From positions 1-64,000 of the forward strand of contig KV919001.1 in NCBI GenBank assembly GCA_002049455.2: DNA of 64,000 nucleotides, given 5' to 3'. Position numbers and translations under genes: made by a program. The DNA comes from Porphyra umbilicalis. Taxonomy: Eukaryota; Rhodophyta; Bangiophyceae; Bangiales; Bangiaceae. Shown here in pieces: positions 23,305-35,063 of the stretch (the first letter of the stretch is position 1; the number at the start of each line of letters is the position of its first letter). The notes under the pieces are model-generated. The model was given only the letters and a program-made list of their open reading frames with translations, did no database searches and had not been told where the DNA came from.

Positions 23305-23424
23305 ACGTACAGCACGGGGGATTCGCCTGTGATCCCTCACCAGACTACTAACCCCGCTCGCGGTCGCTTAGCTTCGGAATTCGGAATGGGTTCCGGCGCG
23401 TGTGACTCGGATATGGCCGTACGT
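23305..23424 (-). rRNA. 5S rRNA gene, copy 37
   Basis: Intact, T6, family B. Confidence 0.95.
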
Positions 23425-23934
23425 GGGATGAAAAGGTCGTCTGTGCGCCTAGTGCCCGCGGACCTCGGGCCACCGACGTGTACTCGTCGCCCTCCTACAC
23501 CCTGTGACTGTCCCTCGTGTCGACGGCGGCCCCTGGGAGCAGCAGGACGTCGCACCGCGACCTCGCGCCAGCGGATAGAGCTCCTCGCTCCCGCGCAGCG
23601 CTCCCGCGCAGCGCTCAACGCTCGGTGCACGTCGGCTCCGCGGGCTCTGCCCAGTCGCTCAACTCGGGCACCAACAGGAGGTGACAGAATCGTGGATTCG
23701 GGACTGCCTGACATGTCCTCTCGTCAAGCTCACCTGCCACGTGCTCCACGCGCGAAACGCAACTGGCACGTGCTCCAAGGTCGCTCCACGGTCGCTCCAC
23801 GGTCGCTCCACAGTAGGTTCATGTTTGCTCGACGCTCGCTCCACGCTCGCGTGACGGGCCGGCGACAAGTAATAGAGTTGGGCGCGAGAAGCATGGCACG
23901 GAGGGATGGGAGTTGAGGCAAAAGTTTGGGAAAA

Positions 23935-23970
23935 ACGTACAGCACGGGGATTCGCCTGTGATCCCTCACC
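23935..23970 (-). rRNA. 5S rRNA gene, copy 38 (3' end only, cut by gap)
   Basis: Only the last 36 bases of the gene precede the N run. T5 terminator and one G missing in the G5 run, as in other low-quality spots. Confidence 0.9.
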
Positions 23971-24818
23971 NNNNNNNNNNNNNNNNNNNNNNNNNNNNNN
24001 NNNNNNNNNNNNNNNNNNNNNNNNNNNNNNNNNNNNNNNNNNNNNNNNNNNNNNNNNNNNNNNNNNNNNNNNNNNNNNNNNNNNNNNNNNNNNNNNNNNN
24101 NNNNNNNNNNNNNNNNNNNNNNNNNNNNNNNNNNNNNNNNNNNNNNNNNNNNNNNNNNNNNNNNNNNNNNNNNNNNNNNNNNNNNNNNNNNNNNNNNNNN
24201 NNNNNNNNNNNNNNNNNNNNNNNNNNNNNNNNNNNNNNNNNNNNNNNNNNNNNNNNNNNNNNNNNNNNNNNNNNNNNNNNNNNNNNNNNNNNNNNNNNNN
24301 NNNNNNNNNNNNNNNNNNNNNNNNNNNNNNNNNNNNNNNNNNNNNNNNNNNNNNNNNNNNNNNNNNNNNNNNNNNNNNNNNNNNNNNNNNNNNNNNNNNN
24401 NNNNNNNNNNNNNNNNNNNNNNNNNNNNNNNNNNNNNNNNNNNNNNNNNNNNNNNNNNNNNNNNNNNNNNNNNNNNNNNNNNNNNNNNNNNNNNNNNNNN
24501 NNNNNNNNNNNNNNNNNNNNNNNNNNNNNNNNNNNNNNNNNNNNNNNNNNNNNNNNNNNNNNNNNNNNNNNNNNNNNNNNNNNNNNNNNNNNNNNNNNNN
24601 NNNNNNNNNNNNNNNNNNNNNNNNNNNNNNNNNNNNNNNNNNNNNNNNNNNNNNNNNNNNNNNNNNNNNNNNNNNNNNNNNNNNNNNNNNNNNNNNNNNN
24701 NNNNNNNNNNNNNNNNNNNNNNNNNNNNNNNNNNNNNNNNNNNNNNNNNNNNNNNNNNNNNNNNNNNNNNNNNNNNNNNNNNNNNNNNNNNNNNNNNNNN
24801 NNNNNNNNNNNNNNNNNN
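23971..24818. other. Assembly gap, 848 N
   Basis: The run begins 36 bases into 5S copy 38 and ends six bases before the 3' end of copy 39. Staying in register would need about 593 or about 1228 missing bases, so 848 fits neither and the length is probably an estimate. Confidence 0.97.
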
Positions 24819-24824
24819 GAAAAA

Positions 24825-24944
24825 ACGTACAGCACGGGGGATTCGCCTGTGATCCCTCACCAGACTACTAACCCCGCTCGCGGTCGCTTAGCTTCGGAAT
24901 TCGGAATGGGTTCCGGCGCGTGTGACTCGGATATGGCCGTACGT
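24825..24944 (-). rRNA. 5S rRNA gene, copy 39
   Basis: Intact; the T6 tract abuts the end of the N run. Confidence 0.95.
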
Positions 24945-25456
24945 GGGATGAAAAGGTCGTCTGTGCGCCTAGTCCCGCGGACCCTCGGGCCACCGACGTG
25001 TACTCGTCGGCCTCCTACACCCTGTGACTGTCCCTCGTGTCGACGGCGGCCCCTGGGAGCAGCAGGACGTCGCACCGCGACGTCGCGCCAGCGGCTAGAG
25101 CTCCTCGCTCCCACGCAGCGCTCCCGCGCAGCGCTCAACGCTCGGTGCACGTCGGCTCCGCGGGCTCTGCCCAGTCGCTCAACTCGGGCACCAACAGGAG
25201 GTGACAGAATCGTGGATTCGGGACTGCCTGACATGCTCCTCTCGTCAAAGCTCACCTGCCACGTGCTCCACGCGCGAAAACGCAACTGGCACGTGCTCCA
25301 AGGTCGCTCCACGGTCGCTCCACGGTCGCTCCACAGTAGGTTCAGTTTGCTCGACGCTCGCTCCACGCTCGCGTGACGGGCCGGCGACAAGTAATAGAGT
25401 GGGCGCGAGAAGCATGGCACGGAGGGATGGGAGTTGAGGCAAAAGTTTGGGAAAAA

Positions 25457-25576
25457 ACGTACAGCACGGGGGATTCGCCTGTGATCCCTCACCAGACTAC
25501 TAACCCCGCTCGCGGTCGCTTAGCTTCGGAATTCGGAATGGGTTCCGGCGCGTGTGACTCGGATATGGCCGTACGT
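25457..25576 (-). rRNA. 5S rRNA gene, copy 40
   Basis: Intact, T6, hybrid spacer. Confidence 0.95.
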
Positions 25577-26086
25577 GGGATGAAAAGGTCGTCTGTGCGC
25601 CTAGTCCCGCGGACCCTCGGGCCACCGACGTGTACTCGTCGCCTCCTACACCCTGTGACTGTCCCTCGTGTCGACGGCGGCCCCTGGGAGCAGCAGGACG
25701 TCGCACCGCGACGTCGCGCCAGCGGATAGAGCTCCTCGCTCCCGCAGCGCTCCCGCGCAGCGCTCAACGCTCGGTGCACGTCGGCTCCGCGGGCTCTGCC
25801 CAGTCGCTCAACTCGGGCACCAACAGGAGGTGACAGAATCGTGGATTCGGGACTGCCTGACATGCTCCTCTCGTCAAAGCTCACCTGCCACGTGCTCCAC
25901 GCGCGAAAACGCAACTGGCACGTGCTCCAAGGTCGCTCCACGGTCGCTCCACGGTCGCTCCACAGTAGGTTCATGTTTGCTCGACGCTCGCTCCACGCTC
26001 GCGTGACGGGCGGCGACAAGTAATAGAGTTGGGCGCGAGAAGCATGGCACGGAGGGATGGGAGTTGAGGCAAAAGTTTGGGAAAAA

Positions 26087-26206
26087 ACGTACAGCACGGG
26101 GGATTCGCCTGTGATCCCTCACCAGACTACTAACCCCGCTCGCGGTCGCTTAGCTTCGGAATTCGGAATGGGTTCCGGCGCGTGTGACTCGGATATGGCC
26201 GTACGT
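26087..26206 (-). rRNA. 5S rRNA gene, copy 41
   Basis: Intact, T6, hybrid spacer. Confidence 0.95.
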
Positions 26207-26717
26207 GGGATGAAAAGGTCGTCTGTGCGCCTAGTCCCGCGGACCCTCGGGCCACCGACGTGTACTCGTCGGCCTCCTACACCCTGTGACTGTCCCTCGT
26301 GTCGACGGCGGCCCCTGGGAGCAGCAGGACGTCGCACCGCGACGTCGCGCCAGCGGATAGAGCTCCTCGCTCCCACGCAGCGCTCCCGCGCAGCGCTCAA
26401 CGCTCGGTGCACGTCGGCTCCGCGGGCTCTGCCCAGTCGCTCAACTCGGGCACCAACAGGAGGTGACAGAATCGTGGATTCGGGACTGCCTGACATGCTC
26501 CTCTCGTCAAAGCTCACCTGCCACGTGCTCCACGCGCGAAAACGCAACTGGCACGTGCTCCAAGGTCGCTCCACGGTCGCTCCACGGTCGCTCCACAGTA
26601 GGTTCAGTTTGCTCGACGCTCGCTCCACGCTCGCGTGACGGGCGGCGACAATAATAGAGTTGGGCGCGAGAAGCATGGCACGGAGGGATGGGAGTTGAGG
26701 CAAAAGTTTGGGAAAAA

Positions 26718-26837
26718 ACGTACAGCACGGGGGATTCGCCTGTGATCCCTCACCAGACTACTAACCCCGCTCGCGGTCGCTTAGCTTCGGAATTCGGAAT
26801 GGGTTCCGGCGCGTGTGACTCGGATATGGCCGTACGT
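26718..26837 (-). rRNA. 5S rRNA gene, copy 42
   Basis: Intact, T6, hybrid spacer. Confidence 0.95.
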
Positions 26838-27374
26838 GGGATGAAAAGGTCGTCTGTGCGCCTAGTCCCGCGGACCCGGGCCACCGACGTGTACTCGTCG
26901 CCCTCCTACACCCTGTGACTGTCCCTCGTGTCGACGGCGGCCCCTGGGAGCAGCAGGACGTCGCACCGCGACGTCGCGCCAGCGGTAGAGCTCCTCGCTC
27001 CACGCAGCGCTCCCGCGCAGCGCTCAACGCTCGGTGCACGTCGGCTCCGCGGGCTCTGCCCAGTCGCTCAACTCGGGCACCAACAGGAGGTGACAGAATC
27101 GTGGATTCGGGACTGCCTGACATGCTCCTCTCGTCAAAGCTCACCTGCCACGTGCTCCACGCGCGAAACGCAACTGGCACGTGCTCCAAGGTCGCTCCAC
27201 GGTCGCTCCACGGTCGCTCCACAGTAGGTTCAGTTTGCTCGACGCTCGCTCACGCTCGCTCACGGCACTGCTCGACGCTCGCTACGCTCGCGTGACGGGC
27301 CGGCGACAATAATAGAGTGGGCGCGAGAAGCATGGCACGGAGGGATGGGAGTTGAGGCAAAAGTTTGGGAAAAA

Positions 27375-27494
27375 ACGTACAGCACGGGGGATTCGCCTGT
27401 GATCCCTCACCAGACTACTAACCCCGCTCGCGGTCGCTTAGCTTCGGAATTCGGAATGGGTTCCGGCGCGTGTGACTCGGATATGGCCGTACGT
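27375..27494 (-). rRNA. 5S rRNA gene, copy 43
   Basis: Intact, T6; irregular minisatellite past the terminator. Confidence 0.95.
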
Positions 27495-28041
27495 GGGATG
27501 AAAAGGTCGTCTGTGCGCCTAGTCCCGCGGACGCCTCGGGCCACCGACGTGTACTCGTCGGCCTCCTACACCCTGTGACTGTCCCTCGTGTCGACGGCGG
27601 CCCCTGGGAGCAGCAGGACGTCGCACCGCGACGTCGCGCCAGCGGTAGAGCTCCTCGCTCCCACGCAGCGCTCCCGCGCAGCGCTCAACGCTCGGTGCAC
27701 GTCGGCTCCGCGGGCTCTGCCCAGTCGCTCAACTCGGGCACCAACAGGAGGTGACAGAATCGTGGATTCGGGACTGCCTGACATGCTCCTCTCGTCAAAG
27801 CTCACCTGCCACGTGCTCCACGCGCGAAAACGCAACTGGCACGTGCTCCAAGGTCGCTCCACGGTCGCTCCACGGTCGCTCCACAGTAGGTTCAGTTGCT
27901 CGACGCTCGCTCACGCTCGCTCACAGTAGTACGTTGCTCGACGCTCGCTCCAGCTCGCGTGACGGCCGGCGACAATAATAGAGTTGGGCGCGAGAAGCAT
28001 GGCACGGAGGGATGGGAGTTGAGGCAAAAGTTTGGGAAAAA

Positions 28042-28161
28042 ACGTACAGCACGGGGGATTCGCCTGTGATCCCTCACCAGACTACTAACCCCGCTCGCGG
28101 TCGCTTAGCTTCGGAATTCGGAATGGGTTCCGGCGCGTGTGACTCGGATATGGCCGTACGT
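28042..28161 (-). rRNA. 5S rRNA gene, copy 44
   Basis: Intact, T6; irregular minisatellite past the terminator. Confidence 0.95.
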
Positions 28162-28672
28162 GGGATGAAAAGGTCGTCTGTGCGCCTAGTCCCCGCGGAC
28201 CCCGGGCCACCGACGTGTACTCGTCGGCCTCCTACACCCTGTGACTGTCCCTCGTGTCGACGGCGGCCCCTGGGAGCAGCAGGACGTCGCACCGCGACGT
28301 CGCGCCAGCGGCTAGAGCTCCTCGCTCCCACGCAGCGCTCCCGCGCAGCGCTCAACGCTCGGTGCACGTCGGCTCCGCGGGCTCTGCCCAGTCGCTCAAC
28401 TCGGGACCAACAGGAGGTGACAGAATCGTGGATTCGGGACTGCCTGACATGCTCCTCTCGTCAAAGCTCACCTGCCACGTGCTCCACGCGCGAAACGCAA
28501 CTGGCACGTGCTCCAAGGTCGCTCCACGGTCGCTCCACGGTCGCTCCACAGTAGGTTCAGTTTGCTCGACGCTCGCTCCACGCTCGCGTGACGGGCCGGC
28601 GACAATAATAGAGGTGGGCGCGGAGAAGCATGGCACGGAGGGATGGGAGTTGAGGCAAAAGTTTGGGAAAAA

Positions 28673-28792
28673 ATCGGTACAGCACGGGGGATTCGCCTGT
28701 ATCCCTCACCAGACTACTAACCCCGCTCGCGGTCGCTTAGCTTCGGAATTCGGAATGGGTTCGGCGCGTGTGACTCGGATATGGCCGTACGT
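28673..28792 (-). rRNA. 5S rRNA gene, copy 45 (altered)
   Basis: Two bases are inserted in the 3' strand of helix I, and one base is lost at each of two internal places. Probably a consensus error rather than a functional variant. Confidence 0.85.
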
Positions 28793-29298
28793 GGGATGAA
28801 AAGGTCGTCTGTGCGCCTAGTCCCGCGACCCTCGGGCCACCGACGTGTACTCGTCGGCCTCCTACACCCTGTGATGTCCCTCGTGTCGACGGCGGCCCCT
28901 GGGAGCAGCAGGACGTCGCACCGCGACGTCGCGCCAGCGGTAGAGCTCCTCGCTCCCACGCAGCGCTCCCCGCGCAGCGCTCAACGCTCGGTGCACGTCG
29001 GCTCCGCGGGCTCTGCCCAGTCGCTCAATCGGGCACCAACAGGAGGTGACAGAATCGTGGATTCGGGACTGCCTGACATGCTCCTCTCGTCAAAGCTCAC
29101 CTGCCACGTGCTCCACGCGGAAACGCAACTGGCACGTGCTCCAAGGTCGCTCCACGGTCGCTCCACGGTCGCTCCACAGTAGGTTCAGTTTGCTCGACGC
29201 TCGCTCCACGCTCGCGTGACGGGCCGGCGACAACTAATAGAGTGGCGCGAGAAGCATGGCACGGAGGGATGGGAGTTGAGGCAAAAGTTTGGGAAAAA

Positions 29299-29413
29299 AC
29301 GTACAGCACGGGGGATTCGCCTGTGATCCCTCACAGACTACTAACCCCTCGCGGTCGTTAGCTTCGGAATTCGGAATGGGTTCCGGGCGTGTGACTCGGA
29401 TATGGCCGTACGT
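29299..29413 (-). rRNA. 5S rRNA gene, copy 46 (altered, 115 nt)
   Basis: Five bases are missing at separate places, including in box A. It lies in a stretch where the spacer also loses bases. Confidence 0.85.
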
Positions 29414-29908
29414 GGGATGAAAAGGTCGTCTGTGCGCCTAGTCCCGCGGACCCTCGGGCCACCGACTGTACTCGTCGGCCTCCTACACCTGTGACTGTCC
29501 CTCGTGTCGACGGCGGCCCTGGAGCAGCAGGACGTCGCACCGCGACGTCGCGCCAGCGGCTAGAGCTCTCGCTCCCACGCAGCGCTCCCGCGCAGCGCTC
29601 AACGCTCGGTGCACGTCGGCTCGCGGCCTCTGCCCAGTCGCTCAACTCGGGCACCAACAGGAGGTGACAGAATCGTGGATTCGGGACTGCTGACATGCTC
29701 CTCTCGTCAAAGCTCACTGCCACGTGCTCCACGCGAAACGCAACTGGCACGTGCTCCAAGTCGCTCCACGGTCGTCCACGGTCGCTCCACAGTAGGTTCA
29801 GTTTGCTCGACGCTCGCTCCACGCTCGCGTGACGGGCCGGCGACAATAATAGAGTGGGCGAGAAGCATGGACGGAGGGATGGGAGTTGAGGCAAAAGTTT
29901 GGGAAAAA

Positions 29909-30028
29909 ACGTACAGCACGGGGGATTCGCCTGTGATCCCTCACCAGACTACTAACCCCGCTCGCGGTCGCTTAGCTTCGGAATTCGGAATGGGTTCCGG
30001 CGCGTGTGACTCGGATATGGCCGTACGT
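29909..30028 (-). rRNA. 5S rRNA gene, copy 47
   Basis: Intact, T6, in a damaged spacer; the 5' flank T4 tract is one T short. Confidence 0.94.
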
Positions 30029-30533
30029 GGGATGAAAGGTCGTCTGGCGCCTAGTCCGCGGACCCTCGGGCCACCGACGTGTACTCGTCGGCCTCCTACA
30101 CCCTGTGACTGTCCCTCGTGTCGACGGCGGCCCCTGGGAGCAGCAGGACGTCGCACCGCGACTCGCGCCAGGGATAGAGCTCCTCGCTCCCCGCAGCGCT
30201 CCCGCGCAGCGCTCACGCTCGGTGCACGTCGGCTCCGCGGGCTCTGCCCAGTCGCTCAACTCGGGCACCAACAGGAGGTGACAGAATCGTGGATTCGGGA
30301 CTGCCTGACATGCTCCTCTCGTCAAAGCTCACCTGCCACGTGCTCCACGCGCGAAAACGCAACTGGCACGTGCTCCAAGGTCGTCCACGGTCGCTCCACG
30401 GTCGCTCCACAGTAGGTTCATGTTTGCTCGACGCTCGCTCCACGCTCGCGTGACGGGCCGGCGACAAGTAATAGAGTTGGGCGCGAGAAGCATGGCACGG
30501 AGGGATGGAGTTGAGGCAAAAGTTTGGGAAAAA

Positions 30534-30650
30534 ACGTACAGCACGGGGGATTCGCCTGTGATCCCTCACCAGACTACTAACCCCGCTCGCGTCGCTTAGC
30601 TTCGGAATTCGGAATGGGTTCCGGCGCGTGTGACTCGGATATGCGTACGT
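30534..30650 (-). rRNA. 5S rRNA gene, copy 48 (altered, 117 nt)
   Basis: Two bases are missing close to the 5' end, where GGCC is normal, and one near RNA 63. Confidence 0.87.
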
Positions 30651-31148
30651 GGGATAAAAGGTCGTCTGTGCGCCTAGTGCCCGCGGACCCTCGGCCACCG
30701 ACGTGTACTCGTCGCCCCTACACCCTGTGACTGCCCTCGGTCGACGGGGCCCCTGGGAGCAGCAGGACGTCGCACCGCGACCTCGCGCCAGCGGATAGAG
30801 CTCCTCGCTCCCGCGCAGCGCTCCCGCGCAGCGCTCAACCTCGGTGCACGTCGGCTCCGCGGGCTCTGCCCAGTCGCTCAACTCGGGCACCAACAGGAGG
30901 TGACAGAACGTGGATTCGGACTGCCTGACATGCTCCTCTCGTCAAAGCTCACCTGCCACGTGCTCCACGCGCGAAAACGCAACTGGCACTGCTCCAAGGT
31001 CGCTCCACGGTCGCTCCACGGTCGCTCCACAGTAGGTTCATGTTTGCTCGACGCTCGCTCCACGCTCGCGTGACGGGACGCGACAAGTAATAGAGTGGCG
31101 CGAGAAGCATGGCACGAGGGATGGAGTTGAGGCAAAAGTTGGGAAAAA

Positions 31149-31267
31149 ACGTACAGCACGGGGGATTCGCCTGTGATCCCTCACCAACTACTAACCCCGC
31201 TCGCGGTCGCTTAGCTTCGGAATTCGGAATGGGTTCCGGCGCGTGTGACTCGGATATGGCCGTACGT
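31149..31267 (-). rRNA. 5S rRNA gene, copy 49 (119 nt)
   Basis: One base is missing near RNA 81; otherwise normal. Confidence 0.92.
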
Positions 31268-31780
31268 GGGATGAAAAGGTCGTCTGTGCGCCTAGTGCCC
31301 GCGGACCCTCGGGCCACCGACGTGTACTCGTCGCCCTCCTACACCCTGTGACTGTCCCTCGTGTCGACGGCGGCCCCTGGGAGCAGCAGGACGTCGCACC
31401 GCGACCTCGCGCCAGCGGATAGAGCTCCTCGCTCCCGCGCAGCGCTCCCGCGCAGCGCTCAACGCTCGGTGCACGTCGGCTCCGCGGGCTCTGCCCAGTC
31501 GCTCAACTCGGGCACCAACAGGAGGTGACAGAATCGTGGATTCGGGACTGCCTGACATGCTCCTCTCGTCAAAGCTCACCTGCCACGTGCTCCACGCGCG
31601 AAAACGCAACTGGCACGTGCTCCAAGGTCGCTCCACGGTCGCTCCACGGTCGCTCCACAGTAGGTCATGTTTGCTCGACGCTCGCTCCACGCTCGCGTGA
31701 CGGACGGCGACAAGTAATAGAGTTGGGCGCGAGAAGCATGGCACGGAGGGATGGGAGTTGAGGCAAAAGTTTGGGAAAAA

Positions 31781-31899
31781 ACGTACAGCACGGGGATTCG
31801 CCTGTGATCCCTCACCAGACTACTAACCCCGCTCGCGGTCGCTTAGCTTCGGAATTCGGAATGGGTTCCGGCGCGTGTGACTCGGATATGGCCGTACGT
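31781..31899 (-). rRNA. 5S rRNA gene, copy 50 (119 nt)
   Basis: One base is missing in the C5 run near the 3' end. Confidence 0.92.
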
Positions 31900-32410
31900 G
31901 GGATGAAAAGGTCGTCTGTGCGCCTAGTGCCCGCGGACGCTCGGGCCACCGACGTGTACTCGTCGCCTCCTACACCCTGTGACTGTCCCTCGTGTCGACG
32001 GCGGCCCCTGGGAGCAGCAGGACGTCGCACCGCGACTCGCGCCAGCGGATAGAGCTCCTCGCTCCCGCGCAGCGCTCCCGCGCAGCGCTCAACGCTCGTG
32101 CACGTCGGCTCCGCGGGCTCTGCCCAGTCGCTCAACTCGGGCACCAACAGAGGTGACAGAATCGTGGATTCGGGACTGCCTGACATGCTCCTCTCGTCAA
32201 AGCTCACCTGCCACGTGCTCCACGCGCGAAAACGCAACTGGCACGTGCTCCAAGGTCGCTCCACGGTCGCTCCACGGTCGCTCCACAGTAGGTTCATGTT
32301 TGCTCGACGCTCGCTCCACGCTCGCGTGACGGACGGCGACAAGTAATAGAGTTGGGCGCGAGAAGCATGGCACGGAGGGATGGGAGTTGAGGCAAAAGTT
32401 TGGGGAAAAA

Positions 32411-32530
32411 ACGTACAGCACGGGGGATTCGCCTGTGATCCCTCACCAGACTACTAACCCCGCTCGCGGTCGCTTAGCTTCGGAATTCGGAATGGGTTCC
32501 GGCGCGTGTGACTCGGATATGGCCGTACGT
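32411..32530 (-). rRNA. 5S rRNA gene, copy 51
   Basis: Intact, T6; extra base between the T tracts. Confidence 0.95.
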
Positions 32531-33043
32531 GGGATGAAAAGGTCGTCTGTGCGCCTAGTGCCCGCGGACCTCGGGCCACCGACGTGTACTCGTCGCCTCC
32601 TACACCCTGTGACTGTCCCTCGTGTCGACGGCGGCCCTGGGAGCAGCAGGACGTCGCACCGCGACCTCGCGCCAGCGGATAGAGCTCCTCGCTCCCGCGC
32701 AGCGCTCCCGCGCAGCGCTCAACGCTCGGTGCACGTCGGCTCCGCGGGCTCTGCCCAGTCGCTCAACTCGGGCACCAACAGGAGGTGACAGAATCGTGGA
32801 TTCGGGACTGCCTGACATGCTCCTCTCGTCAAAGCTCACCTGCCACGTGCTCCACGCGCGAAAACGCAACTGGCACGTGCTCCAAGGTCGCTCCACGGTC
32901 GCTCCACGGTCGCTCCACAGTAGGTTCATGTTTGCTCGACGCTCGCTCCACGCTCGCGTGACGGGACGGCGACAAGTAATAGAGTTGGGCGCGAGAAGCA
33001 TGGCACGGAGGGATGGGAGTTGAGGCAAAAGTTTGGGGAAAAA

Positions 33044-33163
33044 ACGTACAGCACGGGGGATTCGCCTGTGATCCCTCACCAGACTACTAACCCCGCTCGC
33101 GGTCGCTTAGCTTCGGAATTCGGAATGGGTTCCGGCGCGTGTGACTCGGATATGGCCGTACGT
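33044..33163 (-). rRNA. 5S rRNA gene, copy 52
   Basis: Intact, T6; extra base between the T tracts. Confidence 0.95.
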
Positions 33164-33674
33164 GGGATGAAAAGGTCGTCTGTGCGCCTAGTGCCCGCGG
33201 ACCTCGGGCCACCGACGTGTACTCGTCGCCTCCTACACCCTGTGACTGTCCCTCGTGTCGACGGCGGCCCCTGGGAGCAGCAGGACGTCGCACCGCGACT
33301 CGCGCCAGCGGATAGAGCTCCTCGCTCCCGCGCAGCGCTCCCGCGCAGCGCTCAACGCTCGGTGCACGTCGGCTCCGCGGGCTCTGCCCAGTCGCTCAAC
33401 TCGGGCACCAACAGGAGGTGACAGAATCGTGGATTCGGGACTGCCTGACATGCTCCTCTCGTCAAAGCTCACCTGCCACGTGCTCCACGCGCGAAAACGC
33501 AACTGGCACGTGCTCCAAGGTCGCTCCACGGTCGCTCCACGGTCGCTCCACAGTAGGTTCATGTTTGCTCGACGCTCGCTCCACGCTCGCGTGACGGGAC
33601 GGCGACAAGTAATAGAGTTGGGCGCGAGAAGCATGGCACGGAGGGATGGGAGTTGAGGCAAAAGTTTGGGAAAA

Positions 33675-33794
33675 ACGTACAGCACGGGGGATTCGCCTGT
33701 GATCCCTCACCAGACTACTAACCCCGCTCGCGGTCGCTTAGCTTCGGAATTCGGAATGGGTTCCGGCGCGTGTGACTCGGATATGGCCGTACGT
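33675..33794 (-). rRNA. 5S rRNA gene, copy 53
   Basis: Intact, T5. Confidence 0.95.
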
Positions 33795-34308
33795 GGGATG
33801 AAAAGGTCGTCTGTGCGCCTAGTGCCCGCGGACCCTCGGGCCACCGACGTGTACTCGTCGCCCTCCTACACCCTGTGACTGTCCCTCGTGTCGACGGCGG
33901 CCCCTGGGAGCAGCAGGACGTCGCACCGCGACCTCGCGCCAGCGGATAGAGCTCCTCGCTCCCGCGCAGCGCTCCCGCGCAGCGCTCAACGCTCGGTGCA
34001 CGTCGGCTCCGCGGGCTCTGCCCAGTCGCTCAACTCGGGCACCAACAGGAGGTGACAGAATCGTGGATTCGGGACTGCCTGACATGCTCCTCTCGTCAAA
34101 GCTCACCTGCCACGTGCTCCACGCGCGAAAACGCAACTGGCACGTGCTCCAAGGTCGCTCCACGGTCGCTCCACGGTCGCTCCACAGTAGGTTCATGTTT
34201 GCTCGACGCTCGCTCCACGCTCGCGTGACGGGACGGCGACAAGTAATAGAGTTGGGCGCGAGAAGCATGGCACGGAGGGATGGGAGTTGAGGCAAAAGTT
34301 TGGGAAAA

Positions 34309-34428
34309 ACGTACAGCACGGGGGATTCGCCTGTGATCCCTCACCAGACTACTAACCCCGCTCGCGGTCGCTTAGCTTCGGAATTCGGAATGGGTTCCGG
34401 CGCGTGTGACTCGGATATGGCCGTACGT
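34309..34428 (-). rRNA. 5S rRNA gene, copy 54
   Basis: Intact, T5. Confidence 0.95.
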
Positions 34429-34943
34429 GGGATGAAAAGGTCGTCTGTGCGCCTAGTGCCCGCGGACGCTCGGGCCACCGACGTGTACTCGTCGCCCTCC
34501 TACACCCTGTGACTGTCCCTCGTGTCGACGGCGGCCCCTGGGAGCAGCAGGACGTCGCACCGCGACCTCGCGCCAGCGGATAGAGCTCCTCGCTCCCGCG
34601 CAGCGCTCCCGCGCAGCGCTCAACGCTCGGTGCACGTCGGCTCCGCGGGCTCTGCCCAGTCGCTCAACTCGGGCACCAACAGGAGGTGACAGAATCGTGG
34701 ATTCGGGACTGCCTGACATGCTCCTCTCGTCAAAGCTCACCTGCCACGTGCTCCACGCGCGAAAACGCAACTGGCACGTGCTCCAAGGTCGCTCCACGGT
34801 CGCTCCACGGTCGCTCCACAGTAGGTTCATGTTTGCTCGACGCTCGCTCCACGCTCGCGTGACGGGCCGGCGACAAGTAATAGAGTTGGGCGCGAGAAGC
34901 ATGGCACGGAGGGATGGGAGTTGAGGCAAAAGTTTGGGAAAAA

Positions 34944-35063
34944 ACGTACAGCACGGGGGATTCGCCTGTGATCCCTCACCAGACTACTAACCCCGCTCGC
35001 GGTCGCTTAGCTTCGGAATTCGGAATGGGTTCCGGCGCGTGTGACTCGGATATGGCCGTACGT
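34944..35063 (-). rRNA. 5S rRNA gene, copy 55
   Basis: Intact, T6, family B. Confidence 0.95.

Larger units (their letters stand above)
16321..23970 (-). repeat. Spacer family B block (copies 26-38)
   Basis: Diagnostic B states: TGCCCGCGG, TCGCCCTCC, GACCTCGCG, CGGAYAGAG, CCCGCGCAG, GAAAACGC, TTCATGTTT, GGGACGGCG, CAAGTAATAG and GAGTTGGG. The period is 635 because of the extra A in GAAAACGC. A sub-variant with GACGCTCGGG instead of GACCCTCGGG begins near 20920. Confidence 0.88.
24819..30533 (-). repeat. Hybrid and damaged units (copies 39-47)
   Basis: Units mix A and B states and often lack the variable base at diagnostic sites. The minisatellite is irregular near 27230-27290 and 27890-27960. 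From about 28.6 kb scattered one-base losses affect both gene and spacer. Confidence 0.8.

Noticed and set aside
23730-24871. Open frames of 289-487 residues crossing the N run
   Set aside because: Most residues are unknown bases; the frames exist only because N contains no stop codon.
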